A DNA stretch of 64,000 bases from Peteryoungia wuzhouensis. GTDB lineage: Bacteria; Pseudomonadota; Alphaproteobacteria; Rhizobiales; Rhizobiaceae. Within the stretch, counting starts at the first letter, position 1. Each line of letters opens with the position of its first letter. A model generated the notes under the pieces. It had not been told where the DNA came from, searched no databases, and was given only the letters and a program-made list of their open reading frames with translations. Positions 55,801 to 64,000 of the stretch are shown here, in pieces. The position numbers and the translations under genes were made by a program. The stretch is taken from contig NZ_QJRY01000002.1 of assembly GCF_003205195.1 (NCBI RefSeq), positions 372,001 through 436,000 of the forward strand, given 5' to 3'.

Positions 55801-56041
55801 CTTCGATGACGCGGGTCACCTCCTGGTCCATCGTCTGGGCAGATGCACCGTCGTAATTCGTGCTGACAGTGATGACAGGCTGATCGACATCAGGCAGTTC
55901 GCGCACTTCGATGCCGGCCAGGGCCGCAAGGCCGGCCACCACCAGAAGCGTATTCAGCACGGCGGCCAGGACCGGCCGACGGACGAAAAGTGCGGTAAAG
56001 TTGCGACCTGACTGTTCGGGAGGGGTCTCTGTCGCACTCAT
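52892..56041 (-). CDS. RND-family efflux permease
   Basis: A 1049-residue inner-membrane pump of the AcrB/MdtBC-like group with 12 predicted helices in two repeats and two large periplasmic loops. The proton-relay TM4 motif GLVVDDAIVVLENIVRR is intact. It exports hydrophobic or drug-like compounds with the adaptor encoded just upstream. Its start overlaps the adaptor stop by 4 bp. No outer-membrane channel gene lies in this unit, so it must borrow a TolC-type protein. Confidence 0.93.
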   Translation of the reverse strand: MSATETPPEQSGRNFTALFVRRPVLAAVLNTLLVVAGLAALAGIEVRELPDVDQPVITVSTNYDGASAQTMDQEVTRVIEGAVARVSGLKSMSSRSQFGSSRTTLEFSDSVDLAVAANDVRDALGRVRNQLPDDVDEPRIVKADSDSQPIMRLGVTSTTLSMEDLTLLVENEISDRLAAVDGVADVEIYGDQEKVFRIDVNQAALASRGLTVANLSTALQGASLDVPAGSLESLTQDIVVRATASLTSVEDFENVLIGNQVRLRDVATVTLGPDDGSTALRSNGVAGVGLGVIRQAQSNTLSISSGVHAAVADLQDVLPEGTRIVVSSDDAVFIQGALHEVELALSLSAAIVLVVLFLFLRDWRATLIPALTMPVALIGTLAAIYMVGFSINILTLLAIVLATGLVVDDAIVVLENIVRRRSEGMGPRAAAVLGTQEVFFAVLATTATLAAVFVPLSFLPGQLGGLFREFGFVLAFAVLLSSVTALTLCPMMASRMLRQAKDEDHGILGRFGARFSSVYRRSLGACLRNPLIVVVVAVIFSAAAYGTFTGIRSELTPREDRSMVMMRLSTPQGSSLAYTRDQVQRVEEKLKPLIDNGEIRNVFSISGQGSSNSAFMVLTLAPWDERTRTQDQIVQDVNAAAATVPALRGNVFQSNSLRIRGAGSGLQMAIVGSSHEKLTEAAIKIVDQMGNSPLLQTPRLDNEPTQAQISVTIDRERASDLGVDINAIGTSLQALLEGRSVTDVFIDGNSIPVRLVSSTQPINDPTDLENIFLTTSDGRVVPMSTIATLEERAVAPQLNREQQLASVSFSAGLNDGVALGDAVEAVKAIAEPLLPPGSRLVPLAEAATLQENSYGMALTFGFAIAIIFLVLAAQFESVISGLIIMATVPLGLACAVFALVITGSTLNVYSQIGLVLLVGVMAKNGILIVEFANQLRDRGQSVREAIENACAIRLRPVMMTMIATVLGGFPLVLAQGAGAEARIALGWVIVGGLGFATLVTLYITPVAYLLLARFSKPHAHEEARLKRELDDATLKGANDAGEPPRIAAE

Positions 56042-57246
56042 CGCGTTGCGACCTCCGGTGCCTTCGCATCGGCTCCGGCAGCCGCCACTTCGACGGTCCC
56101 GCCCTCCCGGACACGCTGCAGGCCTTCAACGGCGACCACATCCCCCGCCTTCAGCGGGGCATCGATCAGCACCTGATCCGAATTGCGCTGGATGATGCGG
56201 ACACGCGTCTTCACGGATTTGTTGTCGACGATCTGCCAGACGAAGGACCCCTGCCCGTCCCATTGAACTGCAAGCGGGTTGACGGCCGGATATCGATCGC
56301 CGGGAAAGCTCATCGAAACGGCAAACGACATGCCTGCCCGGAGGAGATCATCGGGATTGTCAATCCGTGCGCGGACGCGAATGGTCCGGCTGGCCGGATC
56401 GACGCGACTGTCGACGGCATCGATCGTGCCTGAGAAGCGCTGGCCCGGCCGTGCAACCGACGCGGCCTCCACAGCCATGCCGGACTTCACCGCCGCCACG
56501 AAACGTTCCGGCGCCCAGAAATCAACGAGCAACTGTGAGCGATTGTCGAGCGAGACGATGGCGCTCGCATTGGTCACATTGTCACCGACGCTCACGCCGA
56601 CAATACCGATCACGCCATCAATCGGCGCCGTGATCTGCCGGCGCTTGAGGTTCAGTTCGGCCGTGGTCAACTGGAGTTCGGCCTGCTCGCGCGCGATCTG
56701 CGCATCCAGAACCTCAAGACGGGAAAAACTCTTCAGATTTCCGTAGGACTCCGCCTTCTCCGTCGCGCTCCTCAGCGCAACCTTCGCCTGATCGCGCAGG
56801 ATCACCTGCTCGTCGCTGTCGAGGCGCGCGATCACGTCACCTTTTTTGACCTTTTGACCAGAGGTCACCAGGATCTCGGCAATCATGCCAGAGGCCTGCG
56901 GCATGACGGTCACCGCATCGATCGCCTCGCCGTCGCCGATCGCGTTCAGCCGGTCGTTGACGACGGCCATGACAACCGGCTGGGTCGCAACGAGGATGTT
57001 CTGATCGCCGCGGCCGCCGCCTCGTCTTTGGCCCTGTCCCTGCCCTTGAGCCTGCCCCTGTCCCCTGGCCGTCGACCCGTTCCCAGACGGGACCTCGGGC
57101 TCACCGGCCGAGATCATTGCGACGAGACCCTCGGGTACGCCCATCTGCACAAGGCTCCGCCCGGCGCCGGGCGACATATAAACCCAGAGGCATAGTCCGA
57201 GAAACAACAGCGCAACACTGATGATGAGTTGCTTCCAAAGCGGCAT
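56038..57246 (-). CDS. RND periplasmic adaptor protein
   Basis: A 402-residue membrane-fusion protein. An N-terminal helix (about residues 5-25) anchors it. A Gly/Gln-rich stretch (RGQGQAQGQGQGQRRGGG, about residues 63-80) is followed by lipoyl halves AEILVTSGQKVKKGDVIARLDSDEQ and QITAPIDGVIGIVGVSVGDNV, a short coiled coil and beta-barrel domains. ATG 57246 has GGAG upstream. It is first in the two-gene operon. Confidence 0.92.
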   Translation of the reverse strand: MPLWKQLIISVALLFLGLCLWVYMSPGAGRSLVQMGVPEGLVAMISAGEPEVPSGNGSTARGQGQAQGQGQGQRRGGGRGDQNILVATQPVVMAVVNDRLNAIGDGEAIDAVTVMPQASGMIAEILVTSGQKVKKGDVIARLDSDEQVILRDQAKVALRSATEKAESYGNLKSFSRLEVLDAQIAREQAELQLTTAELNLKRRQITAPIDGVIGIVGVSVGDNVTNASAIVSLDNRSQLLVDFWAPERFVAAVKSGMAVEAASVARPGQRFSGTIDAVDSRVDPASRTIRVRARIDNPDDLLRAGMSFAVSMSFPGDRYPAVNPLAVQWDGQGSFVWQIVDNKSVKTRVRIIQRNSDQVLIDAPLKAGDVVAVEGLQRVREGGTVEVAAAGADAKAPEVATR

Positions 57247-57262
57247 GCAAGGCTCCAGATGA

Positions 57263-57278
57263 TATCGTACAATCGATA
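57263..57278. promoter_or_regulatory. Inverted repeat upstream of the RND operon
   Basis: TATCG-TACAAT-CGATA, 5-bp perfect arms around 6 bp, lies 17 bp before the adaptor ATG at 57246. It could be an operator for a regulator encoded outside the window. Confidence 0.4.
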
Positions 57279-57521
57279 GGGCGGAGTATGGGGCTCAGAT
57301 TGTGTCTGGCAATGCCTTCGAGGCAAGCTTACTGATTTGTAATCTCGCGCGAATTCACGCCCGCGTGATCAGACGATCGATTGCACCGCTGGCCGCACGG
57401 TCGACAGCGAGCCACGGTGTCGCCGGATTGCGGTCGAAAACCGGTGGTGAATGGTCTCCGCAGGAATAAAACCAGAACGCCCTCACTGGCCTTTCGATCC
57501 CGAATCACTACATTGGGCCGC

Positions 57522-59987
57522 ATGAGTAACGGTTTTGACGATATTCCCTTCTTCGACGAGGAACCAGCCCCGCGCAAGAAGGAAGCAGCCCCTGCCCCGC
57601 CGACGACGGGTGGACTGGGCATTGCAGCCCGCGCCATGGCCGCGCGCGGACAGGCGAGCGCTCCGGATTACCTGACGGGCCTGAACCCGGAACAGCGCGA
57701 AGCCGTCGAAACGGTTGATGGTCCTGTGCTCGTTCTGGCTGGTGCCGGCACCGGCAAGACACGCGTGCTCACCACCCGCATCGCCCATATCCTTGCGACC
57801 AACCGCGCCTATCCCAGCCAGATCCTCGCCGTGACCTTCACAAATAAGGCCGCCCGCGAGATGAAGGAGCGCATCGGCCATCTCGTCGGCGGCGCTGTCG
57901 AAGGCATGCCCTGGCTCGGCACCTTCCACTCGATCGGCGTCAAGCTCCTGCGTCGCCACGCCGAACTGGTCGGCCTCTCCTCCGATTTCACCATCCTCGA
58001 CACCGACGATGTCGTACGGCTGATTAAGCAGATCATCCAGGCCGAGGGTCTGGACGACAAGCGCTGGCCGGCCAAGCAATTCGCCCAGATGATTGACGGC
58101 TGGAAGAACAAGGGCCTCGACCCCGCCCAGATCCCGGAAGGCGATGCCCGCGCCTTTGCCAACGGCAAGGGCCGCGAACTCTATGCGGCCTACCAGGCCC
58201 GCCTGAAGACGCTGAACGCCTGCGATTTCGGCGACCTGCTCTTGCATCCGATCCGGATGTTCAAGGCCAATCCGGACGTGCTGAAGGAATATCATCAGCG
58301 CTTCAAATATGTCCTGGTCGACGAGTATCAGGACACCAACACCGCGCAGTACATGTGGCTCCGCCTGCTCGCCCAGCGCCCACAGGGCGTGCCACAGAAC
58401 GTTTGCTGCGTCGGCGACGACGACCAGTCGATCTATGGCTGGCGTGGGGCCGAGGTCGACAACATCCTGCGTTTCGAAAAGGACTTTCCGGGCGCCAAGG
58501 TAATCAAGCTGGAGCGCAACTACCGCTCCACAGAACATATTCTCGGGGCGGCTGGCTATCTGATCGCCCACAATGAAGGCCGCCTCGGGAAAACGTTGTT
58601 CACAGATCGCGTCGACCCGAACGACGAAAAGGTCGTCGTGCACGCGGCCTGGGACTCGGAAGAGGAGGCCCGCGCCGTCGGCGAGGAAATCGAGCAGTTG
58701 CAGCGTAATCAGCATCCGCTGAACAACATGGCGATCCTGGTGCGCGCCTCCTTCCAGATGCGCGAATTCGAAGACCGTTTCGTCACGCTCGGCCTCAATT
58801 ACCGCGTCATCGGCGGCCCGCGCTTCTATGAGCGTATGGAAATCCGCGATGCCATGGCTTACTTCCGCCTGATCTGCCAGCCGGCCGACGATCTGGCCTT
58901 CGAGCGCATCGTCAACACGCCGAAACGCGGCCTCGGCGACACCACGATCCGCGCTTTGCACGACTATGCCCGCGCCCGCGATATTCCGATGCTGGCGGCA
59001 GCCTCCGACATCATCGAGACGGACGAGTTGAAGCCAAAGGCGCGCAAGGCGCTTTTCGACGTGGTCATGATGTTCCGCCGCTGGGGCGAACTGCTGGAGA
59101 ACACGCCACACACCGAGTTAGCCGAGCAGGTTCTGGAGGAGTCCGGCTATACCGACATGTGGAAGAACGACAAATCGGCCGAAGCGCCGGGTCGTCTCGA
59201 CAACCTGAAAGAACTCGTCCGCTCGATGGAGGCCTTCGAGAGCCTGCGCGGTTTCCTGGAACATGTCTCGCTGGTCATGGATGTCGAGCAGAACGAAAAC
59301 ATGGATGCCGTCTCGATCATGACGCTGCATTCGGCCAAGGGCCTGGAATTCGAAACCGTCTTTCTGCCCGGCTGGGAAGAAGGCCTCTTCCCGCATCAAC
59401 GCGCGCTTGATGAAGGGGGCCGCTCGGGTCTCGAAGAGGAACGTCGCCTCGCCTATGTCGGGATCACCCGCGCCAAGCGCCGCTGCCACATCTGGTTTGT
59501 CTCCAACCGCCGCATCCACGGCCTGTGGCAGTCGACCATGCCGTCGCGGTTTCTGGATGAACTGCCGACGACCCACGTCGAAGTGGCGGAAGCTGAGACC
59601 TCCTATGGCGGTTATGGCCGCAACCCTTACGGCCAGTCCCGCTTCGACAAGCAGGAGCCCTTCCAGAACAACTACACCACACCCGGCTGGAAACGTGCCC
59701 AGGCCAACAAGACGGATGCCACCCGCGACAACTGGGGCAACCGCTCCGGCCATTCCGTCGAGCGCATCGGTTATGGCGAAAGCGGTCCCAAGGCCCGCAC
59801 GATCGATGGCGAACTGGTGGCGAAATCGACGAGCACCGAGCCCTCGCGTTTCTCCGTCGGAGATCGGGTTTTTCACCTGAAGTTCGGCAATGGCAACATC
59901 GCCTCGATCGAAGGCAACAAGCTGACGATCGATTTCGACCGGGCCGGCCAGAAGCGCGTTTTGGATGGGTTCGTCGAGAAGGGGTGA
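57522..59987 (+). CDS. uvrD: UvrD/PcrA-type DNA helicase
   Basis: An 821-residue superfamily 1A helicase. Motif I is LAGAGTGKTRVLTTRIAH near residue 75, then FTNKAAREMKERI, the motif II region VDEYQDTNTAQY, GDDDQSIYGWRGA, the motif IV-VI set ILVRASFQMREFEDRF, MTLHSAKGLEFETVFLPGWEEGLFP and YVGITRAK. A C-terminal Tudor-like end (VGDRVFHLKFGNGNIASIEGNKLTIDFD) is typical. It works in nucleotide excision and mismatch repair. ATG 57522 fits the family; a frame from 57381 is longer but unsupported. Confidence 0.95.
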   Translation: MSNGFDDIPFFDEEPAPRKKEAAPAPPTTGGLGIAARAMAARGQASAPDYLTGLNPEQREAVETVDGPVLVLAGAGTGKTRVLTTRIAHILATNRAYPSQILAVTFTNKAAREMKERIGHLVGGAVEGMPWLGTFHSIGVKLLRRHAELVGLSSDFTILDTDDVVRLIKQIIQAEGLDDKRWPAKQFAQMIDGWKNKGLDPAQIPEGDARAFANGKGRELYAAYQARLKTLNACDFGDLLLHPIRMFKANPDVLKEYHQRFKYVLVDEYQDTNTAQYMWLRLLAQRPQGVPQNVCCVGDDDQSIYGWRGAEVDNILRFEKDFPGAKVIKLERNYRSTEHILGAAGYLIAHNEGRLGKTLFTDRVDPNDEKVVVHAAWDSEEEARAVGEEIEQLQRNQHPLNNMAILVRASFQMREFEDRFVTLGLNYRVIGGPRFYERMEIRDAMAYFRLICQPADDLAFERIVNTPKRGLGDTTIRALHDYARARDIPMLAAASDIIETDELKPKARKALFDVVMMFRRWGELLENTPHTELAEQVLEESGYTDMWKNDKSAEAPGRLDNLKELVRSMEAFESLRGFLEHVSLVMDVEQNENMDAVSIMTLHSAKGLEFETVFLPGWEEGLFPHQRALDEGGRSGLEEERRLAYVGITRAKRRCHIWFVSNRRIHGLWQSTMPSRFLDELPTTHVEVAEAETSYGGYGRNPYGQSRFDKQEPFQNNYTTPGWKRAQANKTDATRDNWGNRSGHSVERIGYGESGPKARTIDGELVAKSTSTEPSRFSVGDRVFHLKFGNGNIASIEGNKLTIDFDRAGQKRVLDGFVEKG

Positions 59988-60051
59988 CGGCCCCTCTCCG
60001 CTATTGACGATGGCGTCAGGATTGCTCAGAAAGCATGGCATTTTCTGGTGC

Positions 60052-60855
60052 ATGGAGACAAGATTGCAAGTCCTTCCGGAAAGCCGTTCGACGCTCGCCG
60101 TTTATCTCATCAACATGGATGGCGCTGAAGATCGCCTGGCGGTGATGAACCGTGAAACCGCAGCTGTCGGCATCGCGGCAGAACGTGTTCCCGCAGTCAT
60201 CGGCCGCAACCTTTCCTTCCCCATCCCGGAATTCTCCGAGCTCTCCTACAAGATTTTGCACGGCCGGCGCCTGAAACACGGAGAGGTCGGCTGCTACCTC
60301 AGCCATGTGGAATGCGCCCGCCGGTTCCTGGCATCCGATGCCGATCTCTGCCTGATCCTCGAAGACGACGTATCATTCCAGCCGGACTTCCTGCAGACGG
60401 TCGATTCTGCTGCAAAGAACAGCGATGCTTGGGATATCCTCAGGCTCACCACTGTGAGCCGAGGCCGCAAGTTTCCCTTTCGCAAATTGACGAGCGGTCG
60501 TTCGCTGTCGATGGCGCTGACCCGAGAAAAAGGCTCCGGTGCCTATATGATCAACCGCAAGGCGGCGCGGTGGATCACCAAGCGCCTTGTCCCGATGCGC
60601 CTCGCCTATGACATTGCCTTTGACCTCGAATTTCTGTCGGGACTGAAGGGGGCTTTCGTCACGCCTCTGGTTGCCAGCCAGGATTCGGAATTCGAATCGC
60701 AGATCCAGGCGAATATCAACGCGCACAAATTGCCGCGCTGGCGATACCTGACGGTTTTGCCGTACCGGACCTATCTCGAGGTGAGCCGTTTCCTCGCGCG
60801 TTCAGGTCTTCTGCTTTGGCACAAGCTTCGAAACGGACAGCGGATCGCGACCTGA
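60052..60855 (+). CDS. Glycosyltransferase family 25 protein
   Basis: A 267-residue GT25 protein of the LPS-biosynthesis type. It opens LAVYLINMDGAEDRLAVM, has GEVGCYLSHVECARRFL, and the nucleotide-sugar/metal motif LCLILEDDVSF. It would add a sugar, often galactose, to a cell-surface glycan. ATG 60052 is chosen; ATG 60010 is an alternative, and neither has a clear ribosome-binding site. Confidence 0.85.
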   Translation: METRLQVLPESRSTLAVYLINMDGAEDRLAVMNRETAAVGIAAERVPAVIGRNLSFPIPEFSELSYKILHGRRLKHGEVGCYLSHVECARRFLASDADLCLILEDDVSFQPDFLQTVDSAAKNSDAWDILRLTTVSRGRKFPFRKLTSGRSLSMALTREKGSGAYMINRKAARWITKRLVPMRLAYDIAFDLEFLSGLKGAFVTPLVASQDSEFESQIQANINAHKLPRWRYLTVLPYRTYLEVSRFLARSGLLLWHKLRNGQRIAT

Positions 60856-60886
60856 GGGCGATTTCTTCCCTGATGTGCGCGGCAGT

Positions 60887-61486
60887 TCAGTTTTCGGTGT
60901 GTATCTCGTCCACCGAAAACGCGCGCTGCCAATGACGGCGGCACAGCGCCGTATAGGTTTCGTTGCCACCGATCATCACCTGGGCCCCGTCTTTCAGCGC
61001 CTTGCCGTCCTCGCCAACACGGACGACCATCGTCGCCTTGCGTCCGCAATGGCAGATAGAACGCGCCTCGGTGAGTTCATCGGCGACGGCCAGCAAGCCG
61101 CGCGATCCCGGAAACAGTTCGCCGCGAAAATCCGTGCGCAAGCCGTAGGCCATGACCGGCAAGTCGAGATCGTCAACGATTCTCGACAGCTGCCATACCT
61201 GATCCGTGGTGAGGAATTGCGCCTCGTCGACGAAGACGCAGGAGAGAGGCGAAGAATCATGGTCCGCCTTGATGGCGGCGAAGAGGTCGGCTTCCGGACC
61301 AAAGGCATCCGCCTCCGCCCTCAGACCGATCCGCGAACCGATGAAGCCCTTCCCGGCACGATTGTCCAGATCGCTGATCAGCATCGCGACCCGCATGCCA
61401 CGTTCCTGATAGTTATAGGCAGCCTGCAGCAAGAGCGTCGACTTGCCGGCATTCATGGTCGCGTAAATGAAATGAAGTTTGGCCAA
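60887..61486 (-). CDS. tdk: Thymidine kinase
   Basis: A 199-residue type II thymidine kinase that phosphorylates deoxythymidine with ATP. The P-loop is ATMNAGKST (residues 9-17), the DEAQFL motif gives Mg binding, and the lasso region YGLRTDFRGELFPGSRGLLAVADELTE and zinc-type cysteines (CHCGRKA and a C-terminal cysteine) are present. The start is TTG 61486. It complements thyA by salvage. Confidence 0.95.
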   Translation of the reverse strand: MAKLHFIYATMNAGKSTLLLQAAYNYQERGMRVAMLISDLDNRAGKGFIGSRIGLRAEADAFGPEADLFAAIKADHDSSPLSCVFVDEAQFLTTDQVWQLSRIVDDLDLPVMAYGLRTDFRGELFPGSRGLLAVADELTEARSICHCGRKATMVVRVGEDGKALKDGAQVMIGGNETYTALCRRHWQRAFSVDEIHTEN

Positions 61487-61606
61487 GACACTGCTGCTCG
61501 TAAAGGGACCGGAGGTTTGGCGCTGTCTTACCGGAGCAGCAAGCGAGCGGACAAGCGCAAAGCAGTTTTGCCAACAGGAACTATTGGCTGGAAGGGAGAT
61601 GCAAGC

Positions 61607-61885
61607 TCAGCCCTGAGCGGCTTCCTCGCGGTGCAGCCACATCAGCTCAACTTGAACGGCCGCCTGGAAATCCATGATCTCGGCGCGCATCTCGTCTTCC
61701 GGGCATCCGAGCGCAAGAAGCTCGTTGCCAAGTCCGCGGCAGGTGGCCTTCCAGAATTCGGCGGCGGCATAGCCATTCAGGCGGTCGAGTTCGACGGCCG
61801 ACCGGCGCACCAGGTCCCGGCGGCTCGCAAGCGGAAAGAAGGCGATGGTCGGGTTGGTCTGGCCGGTCATGGCTTTGCTACTCAT
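61607..61885 (-). CDS. DUF6074-family small protein
   Basis: A 92-residue protein with the core FFPLASRRDLVRRSAVELDRLNGYAAAEFWKATCRGLGNELLALGC, recalled as the DUF6074 pattern common in rhizobia. Function unknown. ATG 61885 has GAGG nine bases upstream; ATG 61894 and a longer frame from 62059 are less likely because the latter runs through a terminator and the end of the next gene. Confidence 0.8.
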   Translation of the reverse strand: MSSKAMTGQTNPTIAFFPLASRRDLVRRSAVELDRLNGYAAAEFWKATCRGLGNELLALGCPEDEMRAEIMDFQAAVQVELMWLHREEAAQG

Positions 61886-61982
61886 GCGAAACATCCTCAC
61901 GTTACGAGATGTGTTTAGAATCACATGGTTAATGTTCCGTTTCCGGGGCATCGCGATTGCCGCGACGTGCTTCAAACGGAAA

Positions 61983-62008
61983 CACCCCCTGCCTTGCGAC
62001 AGGGGGTG
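61983..62008. terminator. Hairpin between the dehydrogenase gene and the DUF6074 gene
   Basis: CACCCCCTG (61983-61991) pairs perfectly with CAGGGGGTG (62000-62008). On the reverse strand it follows the dehydrogenase gene and precedes TTTCCGTTTGAA, acceptable for a terminator. Confidence 0.75.
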
Positions 62009-62036
62009 CTGTGGCCCTCGGACGAGGAGATCTCCC

Positions 62037-64000
62037 TTAATCTGGCAGCGTATAGGCAATCACATAGTCGCCCGGCTTGGTGCCGACCGAACCGTGACCA
62101 CCGGCCACCATAACGAGATACTGCTTGCCGTTGTCGAGCGCATAGGTCATCGGCGTCGCCTGGCCACCTGCCGGAAGGCGGGCCTCCCACAGCTGTTCAC
62201 CCGTGGTCAGATCATAGGCCCGCAGATAGTCGTCCACGGCAGCACCGAGGAAGACCACGCCACCCTTGGTGATCATGGGGCCACCGATGCCGGGAACGCC
62301 GACCTTGAACGGCAGCGGCAGCGGCGTCATGTCGTAGACGGTACCGTTGCGATGCTGGTAGGCGATCTCTCCGCTGCGCAGATCGACACCGGCGACAGTG
62401 CCCCATGGCGGCGCCTGGCACGGAATGCCGAGCGGCGACAGGAACGGCCCCATGATGACACCGTAAGGAGCGCCTTCATTGCGATTGAGGCCCTGCTCGG
62501 AACCCTTTTCGCCCTCACCCTTCGGCGGAATATCGGCGCGGGGAACGAGCTTGGAGGTGAACGCCAGATAGGTCGGCATGCCGAACATCACCTGCCGTTC
62601 CGGATCGACTGCGACAGAGCCCCAGTTGAACGTGCCGAAATTGCCGGGATAGACGAGGGTTCCGTTGAGCGACGGAGGCGTATACTGGCCCTCGTAGTTC
62701 AACTTGTGAAAGGCAATCCGGCACATCATCTGGTCGATGATCGACAGGCCCCACATATTGCTTTCCGTGAGCGTCGGCGGTCGGAAGGTGAGATCCGAGA
62801 TCGGCTGGGTCGGAGACGTGAAGTCTTCCGGAATGGCTCCACCCGGTGCCGGGATTTCGCGAACCGGAATGATCGGCTCGCCACTCCTGCGATCGAGCAC
62901 ATAGAGGTCACCCTGCTTGGTCGGCCCCACCAGAGCCGGCACCACGGCGCCGTCCTTGTTGGTGATGTCGATCAACACCGGCTGCGCGGGAACGTCCATG
63001 TCCCAGAGATCGTGATGCACGGTCTGGCGGACCCAGCGGTCCTGTCCGGTATTCACGTCGAGGGCGACAATGGACGACGAATATTTCTCGACACTTTCGC
63101 TGCGCCCCATGCCAAGCTGGTCCGGCACCTGATTGCCGAGCGGGATGTAGACGAGACCAAGCTCTTCATCGACCGAGAACACCGACCAGCTGTTCGGTGA
63201 GTTGGTCGTATAGGTCTCTCCCTCGCCGATCGGTGCGGTCTGGGTGGGGTTGCCGCTGTCCCAGTTCCAGACGAGTTCACCGGTATTGACGTCGAAGGCA
63301 CGGATGACGCCCGACTGCGACTGCGTCGAGTAGTTGTCGTTGACCGCACCGCCAATGATGATCTTGCCCGCAGCGATAACAGGCGGCGAGGTCGAGTAGT
63401 AATAACCCGCCGGATTGTAGCGCATGCCCTGGCCGAGTTGCAGGGTCCCGCCATTTGCGAAATTCTCGCAGACATTGCCGGTCGCCGCATCAAGGGCGAT
63501 CAACCGGGCATCCGACGTCGGCAGGTAGACACGGGTTGCACACGCGGCGCCGGCAGTCGCCGCCGGATCCTTGTAATAGGTCACGCCGCGGCAGGTCTGG
63601 TGCTGTCGGTCAGGATTGAGACCCACATTGGCATCGAACTTCCACTTTTCCTTGCCCGTTGCCGCATCAACGGCGATCGCCCAATTATGCGGTGTGCAAA
63701 GGTAAAGCGTGTCGTCCACCTTCAGAGGGGTGACCTGATAGGTGGTCTCGTTCACATCCTCCGGAAGCTTCACATCGCCCGTCTGATAGGTCCAGGCGAC
63801 CTTAAGATCCTTGACGTTGTCGGTGTTGATCTGGGTGAGCGGCGAATATCGCTGGCCGTAAGGCGTGCGGCCATACTGGTGCCAGTCTCCATCCGGCACA
63901 TCACCACCAAGCGCCGGTGCTGCGGCCACCTGGTCGGTCGGCAGGCTGCCGGAACGATCATAGGGGTCCGTGAAGAGCGATATGCCGGCGACCACCACCG
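62037..64000 (-). CDS. gcd: Membrane-bound PQQ-dependent glucose dehydrogenase-type protein, 5' end missing
   Basis: The frame stays open to the window end, so at least the N-terminal membrane anchor is absent. The visible 650 residues are an eight-bladed quinoprotein propeller: DWHQYGRTPYGQRYSPLTQINTDNVKDLKVAWTY, the disulfide region CRGVTYYKD, IPLGNQVPDQLG and repeated tryptophan-docking motifs such as TGEQLWEARLPAGGQATPMTY. It oxidises glucose, or quinate/shikimate, in the periplasm and passes electrons to ubiquinone. Confidence 0.9.
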   Translation of the reverse strand, partial: VVVAGISLFTDPYDRSGSLPTDQVAAAPALGGDVPDGDWHQYGRTPYGQRYSPLTQINTDNVKDLKVAWTYQTGDVKLPEDVNETTYQVTPLKVDDTLYLCTPHNWAIAVDAATGKEKWKFDANVGLNPDRQHQTCRGVTYYKDPAATAGAACATRVYLPTSDARLIALDAATGNVCENFANGGTLQLGQGMRYNPAGYYYSTSPPVIAAGKIIIGGAVNDNYSTQSQSGVIRAFDVNTGELVWNWDSGNPTQTAPIGEGETYTTNSPNSWSVFSVDEELGLVYIPLGNQVPDQLGMGRSESVEKYSSSIVALDVNTGQDRWVRQTVHHDLWDMDVPAQPVLIDITNKDGAVVPALVGPTKQGDLYVLDRRSGEPIIPVREIPAPGGAIPEDFTSPTQPISDLTFRPPTLTESNMWGLSIIDQMMCRIAFHKLNYEGQYTPPSLNGTLVYPGNFGTFNWGSVAVDPERQVMFGMPTYLAFTSKLVPRADIPPKGEGEKGSEQGLNRNEGAPYGVIMGPFLSPLGIPCQAPPWGTVAGVDLRSGEIAYQHRNGTVYDMTPLPLPFKVGVPGIGGPMITKGGVVFLGAAVDDYLRAYDLTTGEQLWEARLPAGGQATPMTYALDNGKQYLVMVAGGHGSVGTKPGDYVIAYTLPD

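Noticed and set aside
57483-59111. A 542-codon reverse open frame opposite uvrD
   Set aside because: The forward strand carries all UvrD helicase motifs; the reverse translation has no recognisable domain.

Overview
The window is chromosomal DNA from a high-GC alphaproteobacterium, most likely a member of the Rhizobiaceae (Rhizobium/Agrobacterium relatives). Evidence for this is the circularly permuted two-piece tmRNA gene, the alpha-type SspB adaptor, the DUF4169 and DUF6074 small proteins, an ilvIH leader-peptide attenuator of the alphaproteobacterial kind, and the general gene content. No insertion sequence, prophage, CRISPR array or conjugation gene was seen. Genes are densely packed, with many 1-11 bp overlaps.

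Layout. 1-2.2 kb: heme importer hmuTUV (hmuT cut by the window edge). 2.2-7.5 kb: a COG4529-type FAD/NAD(P) protein, the sulfate/thiosulfate permease genes cysTWA (reverse, without a binding-protein gene) and a cysteine-rich Rrf2 regulator. 7.8 kb: tRNA-Lys(CTT). 8-12.3 kb: reverse genes for a PhzF-like protein, a NUDIX hydrolase, an EEP-fold phosphohydrolase and a PLP aminotransferase. 12.4-17.2 kb: a membrane GGDEF protein, a TetR/cupin divergent pair, a small HAHLNL membrane protein, ilvC, and a second TetR regulator. 17.5-19.3 kb: five tandem genes for very small exported proteins, separated by stem-loops and ended by a strong terminator. 19.3-24.7 kb: DUF4087 protein, Lrp-type regulator divergent from an Asp/Glu-racemase-family gene, pdxJ, a winged-helix-like protein, an unusual MerR/LuxR-HTH fusion regulator, and a DUF4405 membrane protein. 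24.7-29.9 kb: RecD-like helicase, cobalt-type nitrile hydratase (alpha, beta, accessory), a LysE-family exporter, an aldo/keto reductase, and an ArsR regulator with a Lys/Ala-rich tail. 29.9-32.5 kb: ilvIH preceded by a leader peptide and attenuator. 32.6-39.5 kb: HerA-like ATPase, miaA/serB (divergent, start codons overlapping), a GNAT acetyltransferase and a GGDEF-EAL protein. 39.5-45 kb: DegP-like protease, hflKC, folA and thyA. 45.2-47.6 kb: an exported SH3-like protein, permuted tmRNA, sspB, DUF4169 and ribbon-helix-helix proteins. 47.6-57.3 kb: a large AsmA-family protein, an FAD-linked D-lactate-dehydrogenase-type oxidase, and an RND efflux pair. 57.5-64 kb: UvrD/PcrA helicase, family 25 glycosyltransferase, thymidine kinase, a DUF6074 protein, and the 3' part of a PQQ glucose-dehydrogenase-type gene cut by the window end.

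How the parts connect. Branched-chain amino-acid synthesis is represented by ilvC and ilvIH. Deoxythymidylate supply has both the de novo route (folA, thyA) and salvage (tdk). Membrane and protein quality control is represented by DegP, HflKC, tmRNA and SspB. Two genes 16 kb apart, the aminotransferase and the LysE exporter, carry the same 19-bp operator-like palindrome and may form one small regulon.

The least explained part is the five-gene array at 17.6-19.2 kb. Its four downstream copies differ at only five residues, and these occur in all four N-terminal/C-terminal combinations. That pattern points to recombination between copies under strong protein-level constraint.
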